Shown here: positions 24,350 through 33,230 of the stretch, piece by piece
Layout: the number at the start of each line of letters is the position of its first letter
Position numbering within the stretch: position 1 is the stretch's first letter
Origin: Sediminibacterium magnilacihabitans
GTDB taxonomy: Bacteria; Bacteroidota; Bacteroidia; Chitinophagales; Chitinophagaceae
Length of the DNA: 64,000 nucleotides
Assembly (NCBI GenBank): GCA_002973575.1
Contig: PVEQ01000004.1
Location: 124,001 to 188,000, forward strand
Reading direction: 5' to 3'
Position numbers and translations under genes: made by a program
The notes under the pieces: model-generated
What the model saw: only the letters and a program-made list of their open reading frames with translations
The model's database searches: none
What the model was told of the DNA's origin: nothing

Positions 24350-25417
24350 TTAAGAGCCTATTGAGGCATGTTCTTCCAGGAATTGTGTGATGAAACGGGG
24401 AAAAGGAAGTTCTTTCAGCCGCTTCTTTGGCTGCCACTGGTATGACTTCAGGAAATCGGGCTTACTGGAAAGTTTCAGCTCTATGAATTGCCCCCTGATC
24501 TGCTGGTGTGTTAGCTGCTGTGTTTGAACAGATGAAATATTTACCAATAATGCATCTGCGATGCCATACTGGTCATGCAGCCATTCCATCACTTTTTTAT
24601 CGTTCCATTCACAGGCAGCTTCTGTTTCCAAGAGGTAAAATTCAAAAAGGCCTTGCCAGATATCGCGTTGATTCCGTTGGTTCACCAGCCAGTTCCCCCG
24701 GTGTTCGAATATGAAATAATAGAACCATCTGTGCTTGCGTTGCAAGGTCTTTTCCTTGACAGGCAACCGGTTCACGTTACCGGTAAGAAAAGCCGCACAA
24801 TCTTTCCGCGCAGGGCAGTCGATACATGCAGGCGCCATAGGCTTGCATACGGTAGCGCCAAAATCCATGATGGCCTGGTTGAACAGCGCCGGGTATTGCT
24901 TATCGAGTACTTCGTCCGCTAATCCGGTGAATAGTTTTTTTCCCGGCATGGTATCGATGGCAGTGTCGAGTCCGAAAAAGCGCGACAGTACGCGGAACAC
25001 ATTGCCATCTACTACGGCATAAGGTTGGTTATAGGCAAAGGAAGCAATGGCTGCAGCGGTATACGGGCCAACGCCTTTCAAACTCAGCAGGGTTTCATAG
25101 TCGCGCGGAAATAAGCCTTTGTATTCTTTCACAATCCGGCGTGCAGTGAGCAGGAGATTGCGGCAACGGCTGTAATAGCCCAGTCCTTCCCAAAGTTTAA
25201 GCACTTCCTGATCGGGCGCGGCAGCCAGTTGTTGTATGGTGGGATAGTGCTGGATGAACCGGTTATAATAAGCCAGCCCTTGTTCTACCCGGGTTTGTTG
25301 TAATATGATCTCACTGAGCCAGATCTTGTAAGGATCCTTTTCACCCTTCCATGGCATCTGCCGGCTGTTATGCAGCCGGTGCCATTTCATGAGCATATTT
25401 GAAAATTTTTGCTTCAT
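24350..25417 (-). CDS. mutY: A/G-specific adenine glycosylase MutY
   Basis: Removes adenine opposite 8-oxoguanine. At 355 residues it has the usual length. The catalytic Glu is in SEIILQQTRVEQG (residue ~36), the helix-hairpin-helix in LKGVGPYTAAAIASFAYNQP, and the catalytic Asp in VVDGNVFRVLSRF. The [4Fe-4S] ligands are in CKPMAPACIDCPARKDC near residue 192. The C-terminal NUDIX-like 8-oxoG recognition domain is present (KHRWFYYFIFEHRGN onward). It is first of the minus-strand mutY-ssb-gldE-gldD run and divergent from the HU gene. Confidence 0.96.
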   Translation of the reverse strand: MKQKFSNMLMKWHRLHNSRQMPWKGEKDPYKIWLSEIILQQTRVEQGLAYYNRFIQHYPTIQQLAAAPDQEVLKLWEGLGYYSRCRNLLLTARRIVKEYKGLFPRDYETLLSLKGVGPYTAAAIASFAYNQPYAVVDGNVFRVLSRFFGLDTAIDTMPGKKLFTGLADEVLDKQYPALFNQAIMDFGATVCKPMAPACIDCPARKDCAAFLTGNVNRLPVKEKTLQRKHRWFYYFIFEHRGNWLVNQRNQRDIWQGLFEFYLLETEAACEWNDKKVMEWLHDQYGIADALLVNISSVQTQQLTHQQIRGQFIELKLSSKPDFLKSYQWQPKKRLKELPFPRFITQFLEEHASIGS

Positions 25418-25452
25418 GCCTGGGGCAAATATGCGATAAAACAGCTGAACAG

Positions 25453-25482
25453 GCGGAAACTGTTCCGCTTCACCGGGGTGAA
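25453..25482. promoter_or_regulatory. Paired palindromes in the mutY-HU divergent region
   Basis: Two adjacent perfect inverted repeats: GCGGAA-ACTG-TTCCGC (25453-25468) and TTCACC-GG-GGTGAA (25469-25482). They lie 36-65 nt upstream of mutY and about 110 nt upstream of the HU gene. They could be operators or leader hairpins; no U-run follows either. Confidence 0.4.
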
Positions 25483-25589
25483 CCGTTTATCTATCAATCA
25501 ATAACGTCTATAATTTTTACGCCATCTTACTTGCAAATACCAGATTTTTTGACTTATTTTAAGTTAAATAGCAAAAAACCCCCTCCGCA

Positions 25590-25880
25590 ATGCGTAAGTC
25601 AGACCTTATCAACCAGATATCGGAAAAAACCGGTATTCCAAAAGTAGATGTATTGGTAACCCTTGAAACCATGTTCAAAGAGGTGAAGGAAAGCCTTTCC
25701 AACGGGCAGAATATTTATATCCGTGGTTTTGGCAGTTTCATTACCAAGAAGCGTGCGGCTAAGATCGGACGCAACATCAAAAAGAATACAGCGGTTGAAA
25801 TTCCTGAGCATTATGTACCGGCTTTCAAGCCTGCGAAAGAATTTGTGAATGAAGTAAAAAGCAAGCACAAGCCGGAGTAA
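25590..25880 (+). CDS. HU/IHF-family DNA-binding protein
   Basis: Histone-like dimeric DNA-bending protein of 96 residues: MRKSDLINQISEKTGIPKVD, the beta-arm region RGFGSFITKKRAAKIGRNIK and the C-terminal helix PAFKPAKEFVNEV. It is a normal-length HU of the Bacteroidota type. It starts a plus-strand run with a TPR gene, a small ribosomal protein gene and rng. Confidence 0.95.
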   Translation: MRKSDLINQISEKTGIPKVDVLVTLETMFKEVKESLSNGQNIYIRGFGSFITKKRAAKIGRNIKKNTAVEIPEHYVPAFKPAKEFVNEVKSKHKPE

Positions 25881-25902
25881 CTTTGCAGAAATTCATCGAT
25901 AA

Positions 25903-26751
25903 GTGAAAAAGCAGCAGTGGTTACTGATCAGTAGTGCATTATTAGCATTCATTCTATTATTTAGCTTTGGTATAACCGTACCTCCGCACAAACAGCCCGC
26001 CACAGCGGTTGCAGCAAATGCTGCTTCCTCTCCATCTATCCGGTTCGAAACTTTATTGGCGAAAGCCAAGGAACACATCAGTCCCGCACAGGCCGAACGC
26101 CTTACCCGGCTTGAAAACGCCGTTGTAAGGGGTGATATAAAAGACCAGCAAATACATGTTTATCACCAGTTGGCCAGGTTCTGGAGCGACTCGGCCCGGG
26201 TGTTCGAACCTTATGCTTATTATACCGGTGAAGCGGCGAAGTTGGAAAATTCTGAAAAAAGCCTCACCTTTGCCGCCCATCTGTTTTTAGATAACCTGAT
26301 GGCAGAAACGAACCCGGCCATGCAAAACTGGCTGGCGACGAATGCAAAAGTTCTTTTAGAGAAAGCCCTCGCCATCAATCCGGCCAATGATTCCAGCCGG
26401 ATTGGACTGGGTGCCTGTTATATGTTCGGCAATATTTCCGACAATCCTATGCAAGGTATTTTACCGGTGCGTGAGATCGTTGCGAAACATCCCGATAACC
26501 TGTACGGGCAAATGATATTGGGTCTGGGAGGCAAGAAAAGCGGCCAGTACGATAAAGCCATTGAAAGGTTCAAGATCGTAGTGGAACACCAGCCCGATAA
26601 CCTGGAAGCGATTTTTCACCTGGCCGAATGTTACGATCTGCATGGTGAAAAAGCAAATGCCATCCAGTGGTATGAGGTGGCCGAAAAGCTGATCCGGATA
26701 CCGGAAGCAAAGGCTGAAATTGATAAGAGAATTCTTGAACTGAAGAAATAG
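25903..26751 (+). CDS. Tetratricopeptide-repeat protein with N-terminal membrane anchor
   Basis: A 282-residue protein starting at a GTG, 22 nt after the HU stop. An N-terminal hydrophobic helix (residues 6-27, LLISSALLAFILLFSFGITV) anchors it or acts as an uncleaved signal. From residue 60 on, it is helical with TPR-like units, clearest at NPANDSSRIGLGACYMFG and the last two repeats (AIERFKIVVEHQPDNLEAIF and AIQWYEVAEKLIRIPEAKAE). Such proteins are scaffolds; the partner is unknown. Its place between HU and rng recurs in related genomes as far as I recall. Confidence 0.85.
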   Translation: MKKQQWLLISSALLAFILLFSFGITVPPHKQPATAVAANAASSPSIRFETLLAKAKEHISPAQAERLTRLENAVVRGDIKDQQIHVYHQLARFWSDSARVFEPYAYYTGEAAKLENSEKSLTFAAHLFLDNLMAETNPAMQNWLATNAKVLLEKALAINPANDSSRIGLGACYMFGNISDNPMQGILPVREIVAKHPDNLYGQMILGLGGKKSGQYDKAIERFKIVVEHQPDNLEAIFHLAECYDLHGEKANAIQWYEVAEKLIRIPEAKAEIDKRILELKK

Positions 26752-26788
26752 AAATTTAATTGTTTAACTGTATAAAATTACTTTGAGT

Positions 26789-26884
26789 ATGCCTTGTGGT
26801 AAGAAGAGAAAGCGTCATAAAATTGCGACCCACAAACGTAAAAAGCGCCTTAGAAAAAACCGTCATAAGAAGAAGAACAAATAA
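26789..26884 (+). CDS. Tiny basic mS38/COX24 (AURKAIP1)-type ribosomal protein
   Basis: A 31-residue peptide, MPCGKKRKRHKIATHKRKKR plus a Lys/Arg/Asn-rich end. It is almost entirely Lys, Arg and His, and matches the AURKAIP1/COX24 domain family, the bacterial counterpart of mitochondrial small-subunit protein mS38 (bS22-like). It is expected to bind 16S rRNA in the small subunit. Evidence is the near-invariant sequence as I remember it from Bacteroidota. TTACTTTG just before the ATG (26779-26786) resembles the -7 box, so the mRNA may be nearly leaderless. A hairpin follows the stop. Confidence 0.85.
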   Translation: MPCGKKRKRHKIATHKRKKRLRKNRHKKKNK

Positions 26885-26911
26885 TTCGTTTCTTCTTTCT
26901 AACCATGATAT

Positions 26912-26944
26912 AAACGCGATCCAGGCAAAGCCGGGGTCGCGTTT
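26912..26944 (+). terminator. Hairpin after the small ribosomal protein gene
   Basis: Perfect 8-bp arms AAACGCGA (26912-26919) and TCGCGTTT (26937-26944) around a 17-nt loop, 27 nt after the stop. No clear U-run follows, so termination is likely but not certain. Confidence 0.5.
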
Positions 26945-27097
26945 AACACTAATCTGACATAAGCCACTTCCTTTCTTCACTGTGCAACTTTTCCTTATCC
27001 TTCCCTTTTCCGGTGGCAGATTTCACAGATTCAAGTGTGGTTTATTTGCTGTATGATCATACCGGCAAGTGATTTTGTATTTAAAAGTTGCTGTTCT

Positions 27098-28648
27098 GTG
27101 AACAAAGAATTAATCATTAATGCTGCTCCCGCAGGCGTGGAAATCGCGTTGCTGGAAGATAAAAAACTGGTGGAGCTGCACAACGAAAAAGCCGACGCCA
27201 ATTTTGCTGTGGGCGACCTGTACCTGGGGAAGGTGAAAAAACTCATCCCGGGTCTCAATGCTGCCTTCGTGGATGTTGGCTTCGAGAAAGATGCATTCCT
27301 GCATTATACCGATCTGAGTCCTTATGCCCGTTCCATTATCAAGTTCACCCAACTGGCCATGAACAACAAAGAGGAGAATGGGTTCGATTTTTCCAAATTT
27401 CAACCGGAAGCAGAGATCGTTAAAACGGGAAAGATCAACGAAGTGTTGAATGGCAAGCCCAATGTGCTGGTGCAGATATTGAAAGAACCCATTGCTGCTA
27501 AAGGTCCGCGCCTGAGCTGTGAAATATCATTGCCCGGCCGCTTTGTGGTAGTAACGCCCTTCAATGAGATCGTAGCCGTATCTAAAAAGATACATTCGGC
27601 CGAAGAAAGAAAAAGACTGCACAAGATCGTGGAAGCCATCCGGCCCAAGAATTTTGGCGTGATCGTGCGCACTGCTGCCGAAGGCAAGAGCACCGCCGAA
27701 TTACACCAGGATATGCTGGCGCTTACAGAAACCTGGAAAACCATTCAGAAAAACCTGAAAGGGGCCGCCGCTCCTGTCAGGATCATGAGCGAAGAGAACA
27801 AGACCACCAGCATACTGCGTGACCTGTTGAGCGCCGATTTCAATAAGATCGTTGTCAACGATAAAAATTTGTTCGGCGTTACGCAGAGTTATATACAGCG
27901 CATCGCACCCGACAAAACAGATATCGTTTCCTTATACAACAACGGACTACCCATCTTCGACCAGTATGGCGTAACCAAACAGGTAAAATCTTCTTTCGGT
28001 AAAACGGTCAACCTGCCCAGCGGCGCTTACCTCATTATCGAGCATACGGAGGCGTTGCACGTAATAGACGTAAACAGCGGTTACAAGAGCGTGAGCAATA
28101 ACCAGGAAGACAATGCCCTTGGCACCAATCTCGAAGCTGCTGAAGAGATTGCAAGACAATTGAGGCTACGCGATATCGGTGGCATCATCGTGGTGGATTT
28201 CATTGATATGAAACTGCCCGACAATAAGAAGAAAGTGCAGGAAGCGGTAGAATCATTCATGAAGACCGACAGGGCCAAACATTCGGTATTGCCCATTTCC
28301 AAATTCGGACTGCTGCAGATCACCCGTCAGCGCATGCGCCCGGAAGTGAATATCAATACGGCCGAGGTTTGTCCGGTTTGCCACGGAACCGGCAAGATCA
28401 CTTCCACCCTTTTGCTGGAAGATGAGATTGAAAAACGTTTGCACTACTTGGTTACACACGCGCACAATAACCTTACCCTGGTGGTGCACCCGATCGTTTA
28501 TTCGCACCTGACCAAAGGCTTCTTCAATTCTATTCTGAAGAAATGGAAACGGAAATTCAAGATGAAACTGAAAGCGCAGGCCAATACCAATTATCAACTC
28601 ATCGAATTCAGGTTCTTTGATGAAAGGGATGAGGAGATCAAGTTTTAA
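27098..28648 (+). CDS. rng: Ribonuclease G/E family endoribonuclease
   Basis: Single-strand-specific RNase of the Rne/Rng family, acting in rRNA maturation and mRNA decay. A GTG at 27098 is chosen (516 residues, VNKELIINAAPAGVEIALLE), since similarity to the family begins there; an upstream ATG at 27035 would add an unrelated tail. The S1-like domain (residues 35-110), RNase H-like and DNase I-like regions with IDVNSG and VVDFIDMK, and the zinc-link cysteines in VCPVCHGTGK near residue 425 are visible. It ends with the small domain but lacks the long disordered degradosome tail of RNase E. Confidence 0.94.
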   Translation: MNKELIINAAPAGVEIALLEDKKLVELHNEKADANFAVGDLYLGKVKKLIPGLNAAFVDVGFEKDAFLHYTDLSPYARSIIKFTQLAMNNKEENGFDFSKFQPEAEIVKTGKINEVLNGKPNVLVQILKEPIAAKGPRLSCEISLPGRFVVVTPFNEIVAVSKKIHSAEERKRLHKIVEAIRPKNFGVIVRTAAEGKSTAELHQDMLALTETWKTIQKNLKGAAAPVRIMSEENKTTSILRDLLSADFNKIVVNDKNLFGVTQSYIQRIAPDKTDIVSLYNNGLPIFDQYGVTKQVKSSFGKTVNLPSGAYLIIEHTEALHVIDVNSGYKSVSNNQEDNALGTNLEAAEEIARQLRLRDIGGIIVVDFIDMKLPDNKKKVQEAVESFMKTDRAKHSVLPISKFGLLQITRQRMRPEVNINTAEVCPVCHGTGKITSTLLLEDEIEKRLHYLVTHAHNNLTLVVHPIVYSHLTKGFFNSILKKWKRKFKMKLKAQANTNYQLIEFRFFDERDEEIKF

Positions 28649-28692
28649 AGCCATACTTGTTTTAACTAATTTTTAATATTTTTTTAACACTT

Positions 28693-28723
28693 GCGAAGGA
28701 TGCTGGTTGCCGGTATCCTTCGC
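28693..28723 (+). terminator. Rho-independent-type terminator of rng
   Basis: Perfect 9-bp stem GCGAAGGAT (28693-28701) and ATCCTTCGC (28715-28723) with a 13-nt loop, followed by TTGCTTTT, 44 nt after the rng stop. Confidence 0.65.
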
Positions 28724-29012
28724 TTGCTTTTGGCGGTACCCGTTCCCACATCAGGGTGTATTTTTTTCTATGAATTCAATGACTGGAAAATCTCTATTGA
28801 TAATAATATTAAAAAAATAATTGCTGCATGAAAAGCCTTAGACGCTACCTGGCACCATCCTATATATTAAATTTTAGTAAATGTTCATTTTCTTCGTAAA
28901 ACCCTTTCTCCATGGGTATTTTGGCCAGCTGAAGTGTAAAAAATACCTAACAAAAAATTAACCCGGGGCGGCCCTTTCGGGAGGCATTTAATTTATGCAC
29001 AAGGACAAAAAA

Positions 29013-29103
29013 TAATTTTGCAATGTGGCCTGTTTTTGTAATTTAGTGGCAGAATTTAATGGGTTAGTAAGTAAACAGGGTCGGCAGTAATGCTGACCCT
29101 TTT
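29013..29103 (+). ncRNA. Candidate short RNA with own promoter box and terminator
   Basis: TAATTTTG at 29013-29020 is an exact -7 box. About 60 nt downstream is a hairpin AGGGTCGGCA-GTAA-TGCTGACCCT (29077-29100, one G-T pair) followed by TTT. The predicted transcript is about 75-80 nt. It includes a 7-codon ORF (ATG at 29023, MWPVFVI). There is no TTG at the -33 position. It could equally be an attenuated leader of radA. Hypothesis only. Confidence 0.35.
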
Positions 29104-29269
29104 ACATATCCTTAAGCAGGTCTGCAACGTTTTTTCCTTCCATTTATTTCGATTGCCTGTTTTGATCATTTTTAATGATTATGGTAGCAGTTCAATCATC
29201 GCATATCAAAGCATGAAATGTATCAACGATTCATGTCATTTTATTTTAGCTGTTTACCTTTAGCCTCTT

Positions 29270-30640
29270 ATGAGTAAAATTAAAACGGCTTTTTTCTGTA
29301 GCAATTGTGGTTATGAAAGTGCCAAATGGTTGGGCAAATGTCCGGGCTGTGCGCAATGGAATACGTTTACCGAAGAAGTATTGCAAAAAGGTGGGCAACA
29401 GGAAGTGAAATGGGATGGTTATCATCCTGAGAAAAAAGGTTCCCGGGTTATTGCATTGGAAGCGGTAAGCGCCGGTGAAGAAAAAAGAATCGTTACAAAA
29501 GATCCTGAACTGAATCGCGTGCTGGGCGGAGGTATTGTTCCGGGCAGCCTGGTATTGGTAGCAGGCGAGCCTGGTATTGGTAAGAGTACCTTGTTTTTAC
29601 AAAACGGATTATTAGCCAATGAACTCGTAGTATTATATATCAGCGGAGAAGAAAGCGAACAGCAGGTAAAGATGCGTGCCGATCGCCTGAAGATCATCAA
29701 TCCTAATTTTTATTTACTCACTGAAACCGCTACGCAGACCATCTTCCAGGAAATCAAAAAACTGAAGCCGCAACTGGTCATTGTAGATTCGATACAAACC
29801 CTTCAATCCAATCTCATCGATTCATCGGCCGGCAGTGTATCGCAGATCCGCGAATGCGCCGCTGAATTCCATCGCTTTGCCAAAGAAACAGGCACACCTG
29901 TTTTCCTTATCGGTCATATTACGAAAGACGGCGCCATTGCCGGTCCGAAAATACTGGAACATATGGTAGACACCGTATTGCAGTTCGAAGGCGACCGGCA
30001 TTATGTGTACCGCATCCTCCGTACTTTGAAGAACCGTTTCGGCAGTACAGCTGAACTGGGCATTTATGAAATGACGGGTGAAGGCATGCGCACCGTATCC
30101 AATCCTTCTGAAATACTCATTGCCCAGCGTGAAGAGCAGTTGAGCGGCAGCGCCATTGCTGCAACGATCGAAGGTATGCGGCCTTTGCTGGTAGAAGTGC
30201 AGGCACTTGTAACACAAAGCGTATATGGCACACCGCAAAGAACGGTAACAGGTTTTGATTTGCGCAGGTTGCAGTTATTACTTGCCGTGTTGGAAAAAAG
30301 AGGCGGCTTCCAGTTTGGTATGAAAGATGTTTTTGTAAACATCGCCGGCGGCATCAAGGTGGAAGACCCTTCGCTTGACCTGGCCGTAATCTGCGCACTG
30401 CTCTCTTCCTATGAAGACATACCCCTGCCGCCGCATATCTGTTTTGCGGGTGAAGTAGGATTGAATGGTGAGATCAGGGCCGTAAACAGGATCGAGCAAC
30501 GCATAGCAGAAGCAGAGAAACTCGGCTTTGAAAAGATCATCGTTTCGCAGTACAACAGAAAAAGTTTCAACCCGAAATCATTCAGGATCGAGATCATTCC
30601 GTTAGGCCGGGTAGATGAAGTGTATCGCCAACTGTTTTAG
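29270..30640 (+). CDS. radA: DNA repair protein RadA
   Basis: RecA-like branch-migration ATPase for recombinational repair and transformation. The protein is 456 residues. The N-terminal zinc finger is CSNCGYESAKWLGKCPGCAQW (residues 10-30), Walker A is GEPGIGKST near 96, the RadA-specific KNRFGS lies near 260, and a C-terminal Lon-like domain covers 290-456. TACCTTTA (29253-29260) just before the ATG fits the local promoter pattern with a final A. comF follows after 53 nt. Confidence 0.96.
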   Translation: MSKIKTAFFCSNCGYESAKWLGKCPGCAQWNTFTEEVLQKGGQQEVKWDGYHPEKKGSRVIALEAVSAGEEKRIVTKDPELNRVLGGGIVPGSLVLVAGEPGIGKSTLFLQNGLLANELVVLYISGEESEQQVKMRADRLKIINPNFYLLTETATQTIFQEIKKLKPQLVIVDSIQTLQSNLIDSSAGSVSQIRECAAEFHRFAKETGTPVFLIGHITKDGAIAGPKILEHMVDTVLQFEGDRHYVYRILRTLKNRFGSTAELGIYEMTGEGMRTVSNPSEILIAQREEQLSGSAIAATIEGMRPLLVEVQALVTQSVYGTPQRTVTGFDLRRLQLLLAVLEKRGGFQFGMKDVFVNIAGGIKVEDPSLDLAVICALLSSYEDIPLPPHICFAGEVGLNGEIRAVNRIEQRIAEAEKLGFEKIIVSQYNRKSFNPKSFRIEIIPLGRVDEVYRQLF

Positions 30641-30693
30641 ATTTTCGGCAAATACCTGTTCGCACATCACCGCATACCGCTTATTTTGGATGC

Positions 30694-31395
30694 ATGATCG
30701 CTTTGCTGAAATCCATTGCGGCGGACTTCGGTCATCTTTTTTTCCCGCATAATTGCGAAGGATGCGGTACCGATATCCTCGAGCACAGCAACCTGTTATG
30801 CGGCAAGTGCCTGCTGCAATTACCCGGAACAAATTTCTTCCCCCTGCAAGGCAATCCTGTTGAAAAGATTTTTTATGGCCGCCTGCCGGTAATACAGGCC
30901 GGAGCCGCTTATTATTTCACCAAACATTCACTCCTGCAGCACCTGCTGGTGCAACTCAAATACAAACAACAACGCGAGCTGGGTTATTTTTTTGGCAGGA
31001 TGATGGGAAGAATGCTGGAAGCCAGCGGCAGGTTTGAAACGATAGACCTGCTGATACCCGTTCCGCTTAACAGAAAAAAAGAATACCGCAGGGGTTATAA
31101 CCAGGCACAACTCATCTGTGAAGGAATTGCTGCTGTATGGAACAAACCTTTATTGGCGCATGCTCTCAGCAGAACAAGGTTCACCGATACCCAAACGCAC
31201 CAGAACCGGCTCAGCCGCTGGCAAAATATGGAAAATGTATTTGCTCTCAACGATCCGGCATCTCTTCAAAACAAACACGTTTTACTCATTGATGATGTGA
31301 TCACTACCGGCGCTACACTGGAAGCCTGTGGAGCTGCACTGCTAAAAGCTGGCAATGTGCGCGTTAGCATTGGCGCCGTGGCGTATACCATCTGA
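30694..31395 (+). CDS. comF: ComF family phosphoribosyltransferase-like protein
   Basis: A 233-residue cytosolic protein. The N-terminal double zinc motif has cysteines in NCEGCGTDI and LLCGKCLLQLP. A PRTase domain follows, with LLIPVPLNRKKEYRRGYNQA and the PRPP loop VLLIDDVITTGATLEACG near residue 200. ComF is required for DNA uptake in competent bacteria. It lies downstream of radA in the same direction; a comEC gene is also in this window, so parts of a transformation system are present. Confidence 0.93.
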   Translation: MIALLKSIAADFGHLFFPHNCEGCGTDILEHSNLLCGKCLLQLPGTNFFPLQGNPVEKIFYGRLPVIQAGAAYYFTKHSLLQHLLVQLKYKQQRELGYFFGRMMGRMLEASGRFETIDLLIPVPLNRKKEYRRGYNQAQLICEGIAAVWNKPLLAHALSRTRFTDTQTHQNRLSRWQNMENVFALNDPASLQNKHVLLIDDVITTGATLEACGAALLKAGNVRVSIGAVAYTI

Positions 31396-31469
31396 TAGCC
31401 GCCCATTCATCAAATTGAACATCCGCATTTCCTATAATCATGTTAACTTTAGTACTTAAATAATTACCC

Positions 31470-32003
31470 ATGAAATACCTCATGACATTTGCTATAGCCG
31501 CGTTGCTGAGTGCATTCACCTTGCCGGTCGGCCCTAGCATACACCAGTTCAAAGTGAAATCCATTGATGGAGGTGTGATAGATTTTGCCAAATTCAAAGG
31601 CAAGAAAATACTGGTGGTAAATACAGCTTCCAAATGTGGTTACACTCCTCAATATGAGGCGCTGGAGAAAGTATATGAAACATACAAAGACAAGCTGGTG
31701 ATCGTTGGCTTCCCGGCCAATAATTTCGGCTCACAGGAGCCCGGCAGCAATGATGAGATACAACAGTTCTGTAAAGCCAGATTCGGTGTAACTTTTCCCC
31801 TGGCCAGCAAGGTTAGCGTAAAAGGAGATGATACAGCGCCCATTTACAAATGGCTTACCAGCAAAGACCAGAATGGCGTGCTGGATGCAACCATTGCCTG
31901 GAACTTCAACAAATTTTTGTTGGATGAAGACGGAAAAATGATCGCTTATTTTCCCAGCAAAGTAAAGCCCGACGATGAGGAAATATTGAAGTACCTGAAA
32001 TAG
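31470..32003 (+). CDS. Secreted or periplasmic glutathione peroxidase (Cys type)
   Basis: Thioredoxin-fold peroxidase of 177 residues. An N-terminal signal peptide (KYLMTFAIAALLSAFTLPVG) suggests export. The catalytic tetrad is complete: Cys in NTASKCGYTPQYE (residue ~53), Gln in NNFGSQEPG, and Trp-Asn in AWNFNKFL. Cys replaces selenocysteine, as usual in bacteria, so it probably uses thioredoxin-like donors. TAACTTTA (31444-31451) upstream resembles the -7 box. Confidence 0.92.
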   Translation: MKYLMTFAIAALLSAFTLPVGPSIHQFKVKSIDGGVIDFAKFKGKKILVVNTASKCGYTPQYEALEKVYETYKDKLVIVGFPANNFGSQEPGSNDEIQQFCKARFGVTFPLASKVSVKGDDTAPIYKWLTSKDQNGVLDATIAWNFNKFLLDEDGKMIAYFPSKVKPDDEEILKYLK

Positions 32004-32015
32004 GTCTTTCAGTAT

Positions 32016-32023
32016 TACTTTTG
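32016..32023 (+). promoter_or_regulatory. TAnnTTTG -7 box for holB
   Basis: TACTTTTG is an exact match, 7 nt before the holB ATG; the transcript would have a very short leader. No TTG at the correct -33 distance. Confidence 0.4.
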
Positions 32024-32030
32024 CTCCTTC

Positions 32031-33230
32031 ATGCAATTCAAAGACGTTATAGGTCAGTACGCCACGAAGCAGCACCTGGTAGAAATGGTAGAGCAAAACA
32101 GGCTCAGTCACGCACTGCTTTTTCTAGGGCGTGAAGGCAGTGGAACACTACCCCTTGCATTGGCATTTGCACAATATGTGGTGAGTCAGCCTGTGGCATC
32201 TCCCGAAGTGGCCGATCTGTTCGGCGGATTTACCGCACTGGAATCAAAACCTTCTTTTTTGACTCCGGAGCAGGTTGTTGGAGAATCTGCATTCCAACGG
32301 GCAGAACAACTGATCCACCCCGATCTTCATTTTTCATACCCGGTGATCCCCAGGAAAAGTGGCGATAAACCCATCAGCGCCGATTATATCAGTGAATGGC
32401 GCGAATTCATCACACAATTCCCTTATGGCAATGTGTATGACTGGCTCCAGTTCATCGGCGCTGAGAACAAGCAAGGTAATATCACGGCTGATGAATGCAA
32501 TGACATCATCCGCAAGCTGAGCCTGAAAAGTTTCGAAAGCGAATACAAAGTGCTGGTGCTGTGGATGCCCGAATACCTGGGTAAGGAAGGCAATAAACTG
32601 TTGAAGCTGATAGAAGAACCGCCCCCCAATACTTTATTTATACTGGTAGCCGAGAACGATGAGCAGATATTGCCCACGATCCTCAGCCGTTGCCAGTTGG
32701 TAAAAATCCCTTCGCTCGAAAACAACGAGGTGGAACAAGCCTTGGTAGAAAGGGCCCAGGCCAGTGTTGAAACAGCCCGCCAGATCGCCGGCATCTCTGA
32801 AGGCAATTACCGCGAAGCCCTCCAGTTGTTGCAGCATTCCGATGAAGATTGGCAAAGCCTGCTGCGCGACTGGCTGAATGCCACCCTGAAAGGCGGTCCC
32901 CTGGCCCAGGTGAAGTTTACAGAGGAAGTGAGTAAGCTGGGAAGGGAAAAGCAGAAACAGTTCCTGCGTTATTTCAACCACCTGCTGGAACTGAGCGTCC
33001 GTATTAAGGTACTGGGTGCCGGGCAACTGATGATGGGCGATAATGAGCGGGATTTTGCCCTCCGCCTCAATAAGATCGCTTCGGTAAGCCAGCAGCAAGC
33101 CATCATCGAGGAGTTGGACCGGGCAGCTTACTATATTGAGCGGAATGCCAATGCCAAAATGCTGTTCCAGGCGCTTACCATCAAACTATACCACATCATT
33201 CAGAACAAAACCCTAATTTTGAATAATTGA
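32031..33230 (+). CDS. holB: DNA polymerase III delta-prime subunit HolB
   Basis: Clamp-loader subunit. At 399 residues it is somewhat longer than most delta-prime proteins because of a segment near 60-110. It starts FKDVIGQYATKQHLVEMVEQ and has a degenerate P-loop GREGSGTLPLA (expected for delta-prime, which does not hydrolyse ATP). It also has VLWMPEYLGKEGNKLLKLIE, EPPPNTLFILVAEN and the SRC motif in TILSRCQLVKIP. ricT follows after 248 nt, an arrangement also known in relatives. Confidence 0.9.
   Translation: MQFKDVIGQYATKQHLVEMVEQNRLSHALLFLGREGSGTLPLALAFAQYVVSQPVASPEVADLFGGFTALESKPSFLTPEQVVGESAFQRAEQLIHPDLHFSYPVIPRKSGDKPISADYISEWREFITQFPYGNVYDWLQFIGAENKQGNITADECNDIIRKLSLKSFESEYKVLVLWMPEYLGKEGNKLLKLIEEPPPNTLFILVAENDEQILPTILSRCQLVKIPSLENNEVEQALVERAQASVETARQIAGISEGNYREALQLLQHSDEDWQSLLRDWLNATLKGGPLAQVKFTEEVSKLGREKQKQFLRYFNHLLELSVRIKVLGAGQLMMGDNERDFALRLNKIASVSQQQAIIEELDRAAYYIERNANAKMLFQALTIKLYHIIQNKTLILNN

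Larger units (their letters stand above)
28649..29269. other. Long intergenic region with three hairpins, possible small RNA
   Basis: About 620 nt between rng and radA without a convincing gene. It contains the rng terminator (28693-28723), a hairpin with 8-bp arms GGTATTTT at 28915-28922 and AAAATACC at 28940-28947, a GC-rich patch near 28965-28985, and a promoter-like TAATTTTG (29013-29020) followed about 60 nt later by a terminator hairpin (29077-29100). The last pair could delimit a short RNA. No known structured RNA was recognised (not tmRNA, SRP RNA or RNase P). Confidence 0.55.

Noticed and set aside
31470..32003. Possible selenoprotein (glutathione peroxidase)
   Set aside because: The active-site codon is Cys; there is no in-frame TGA.
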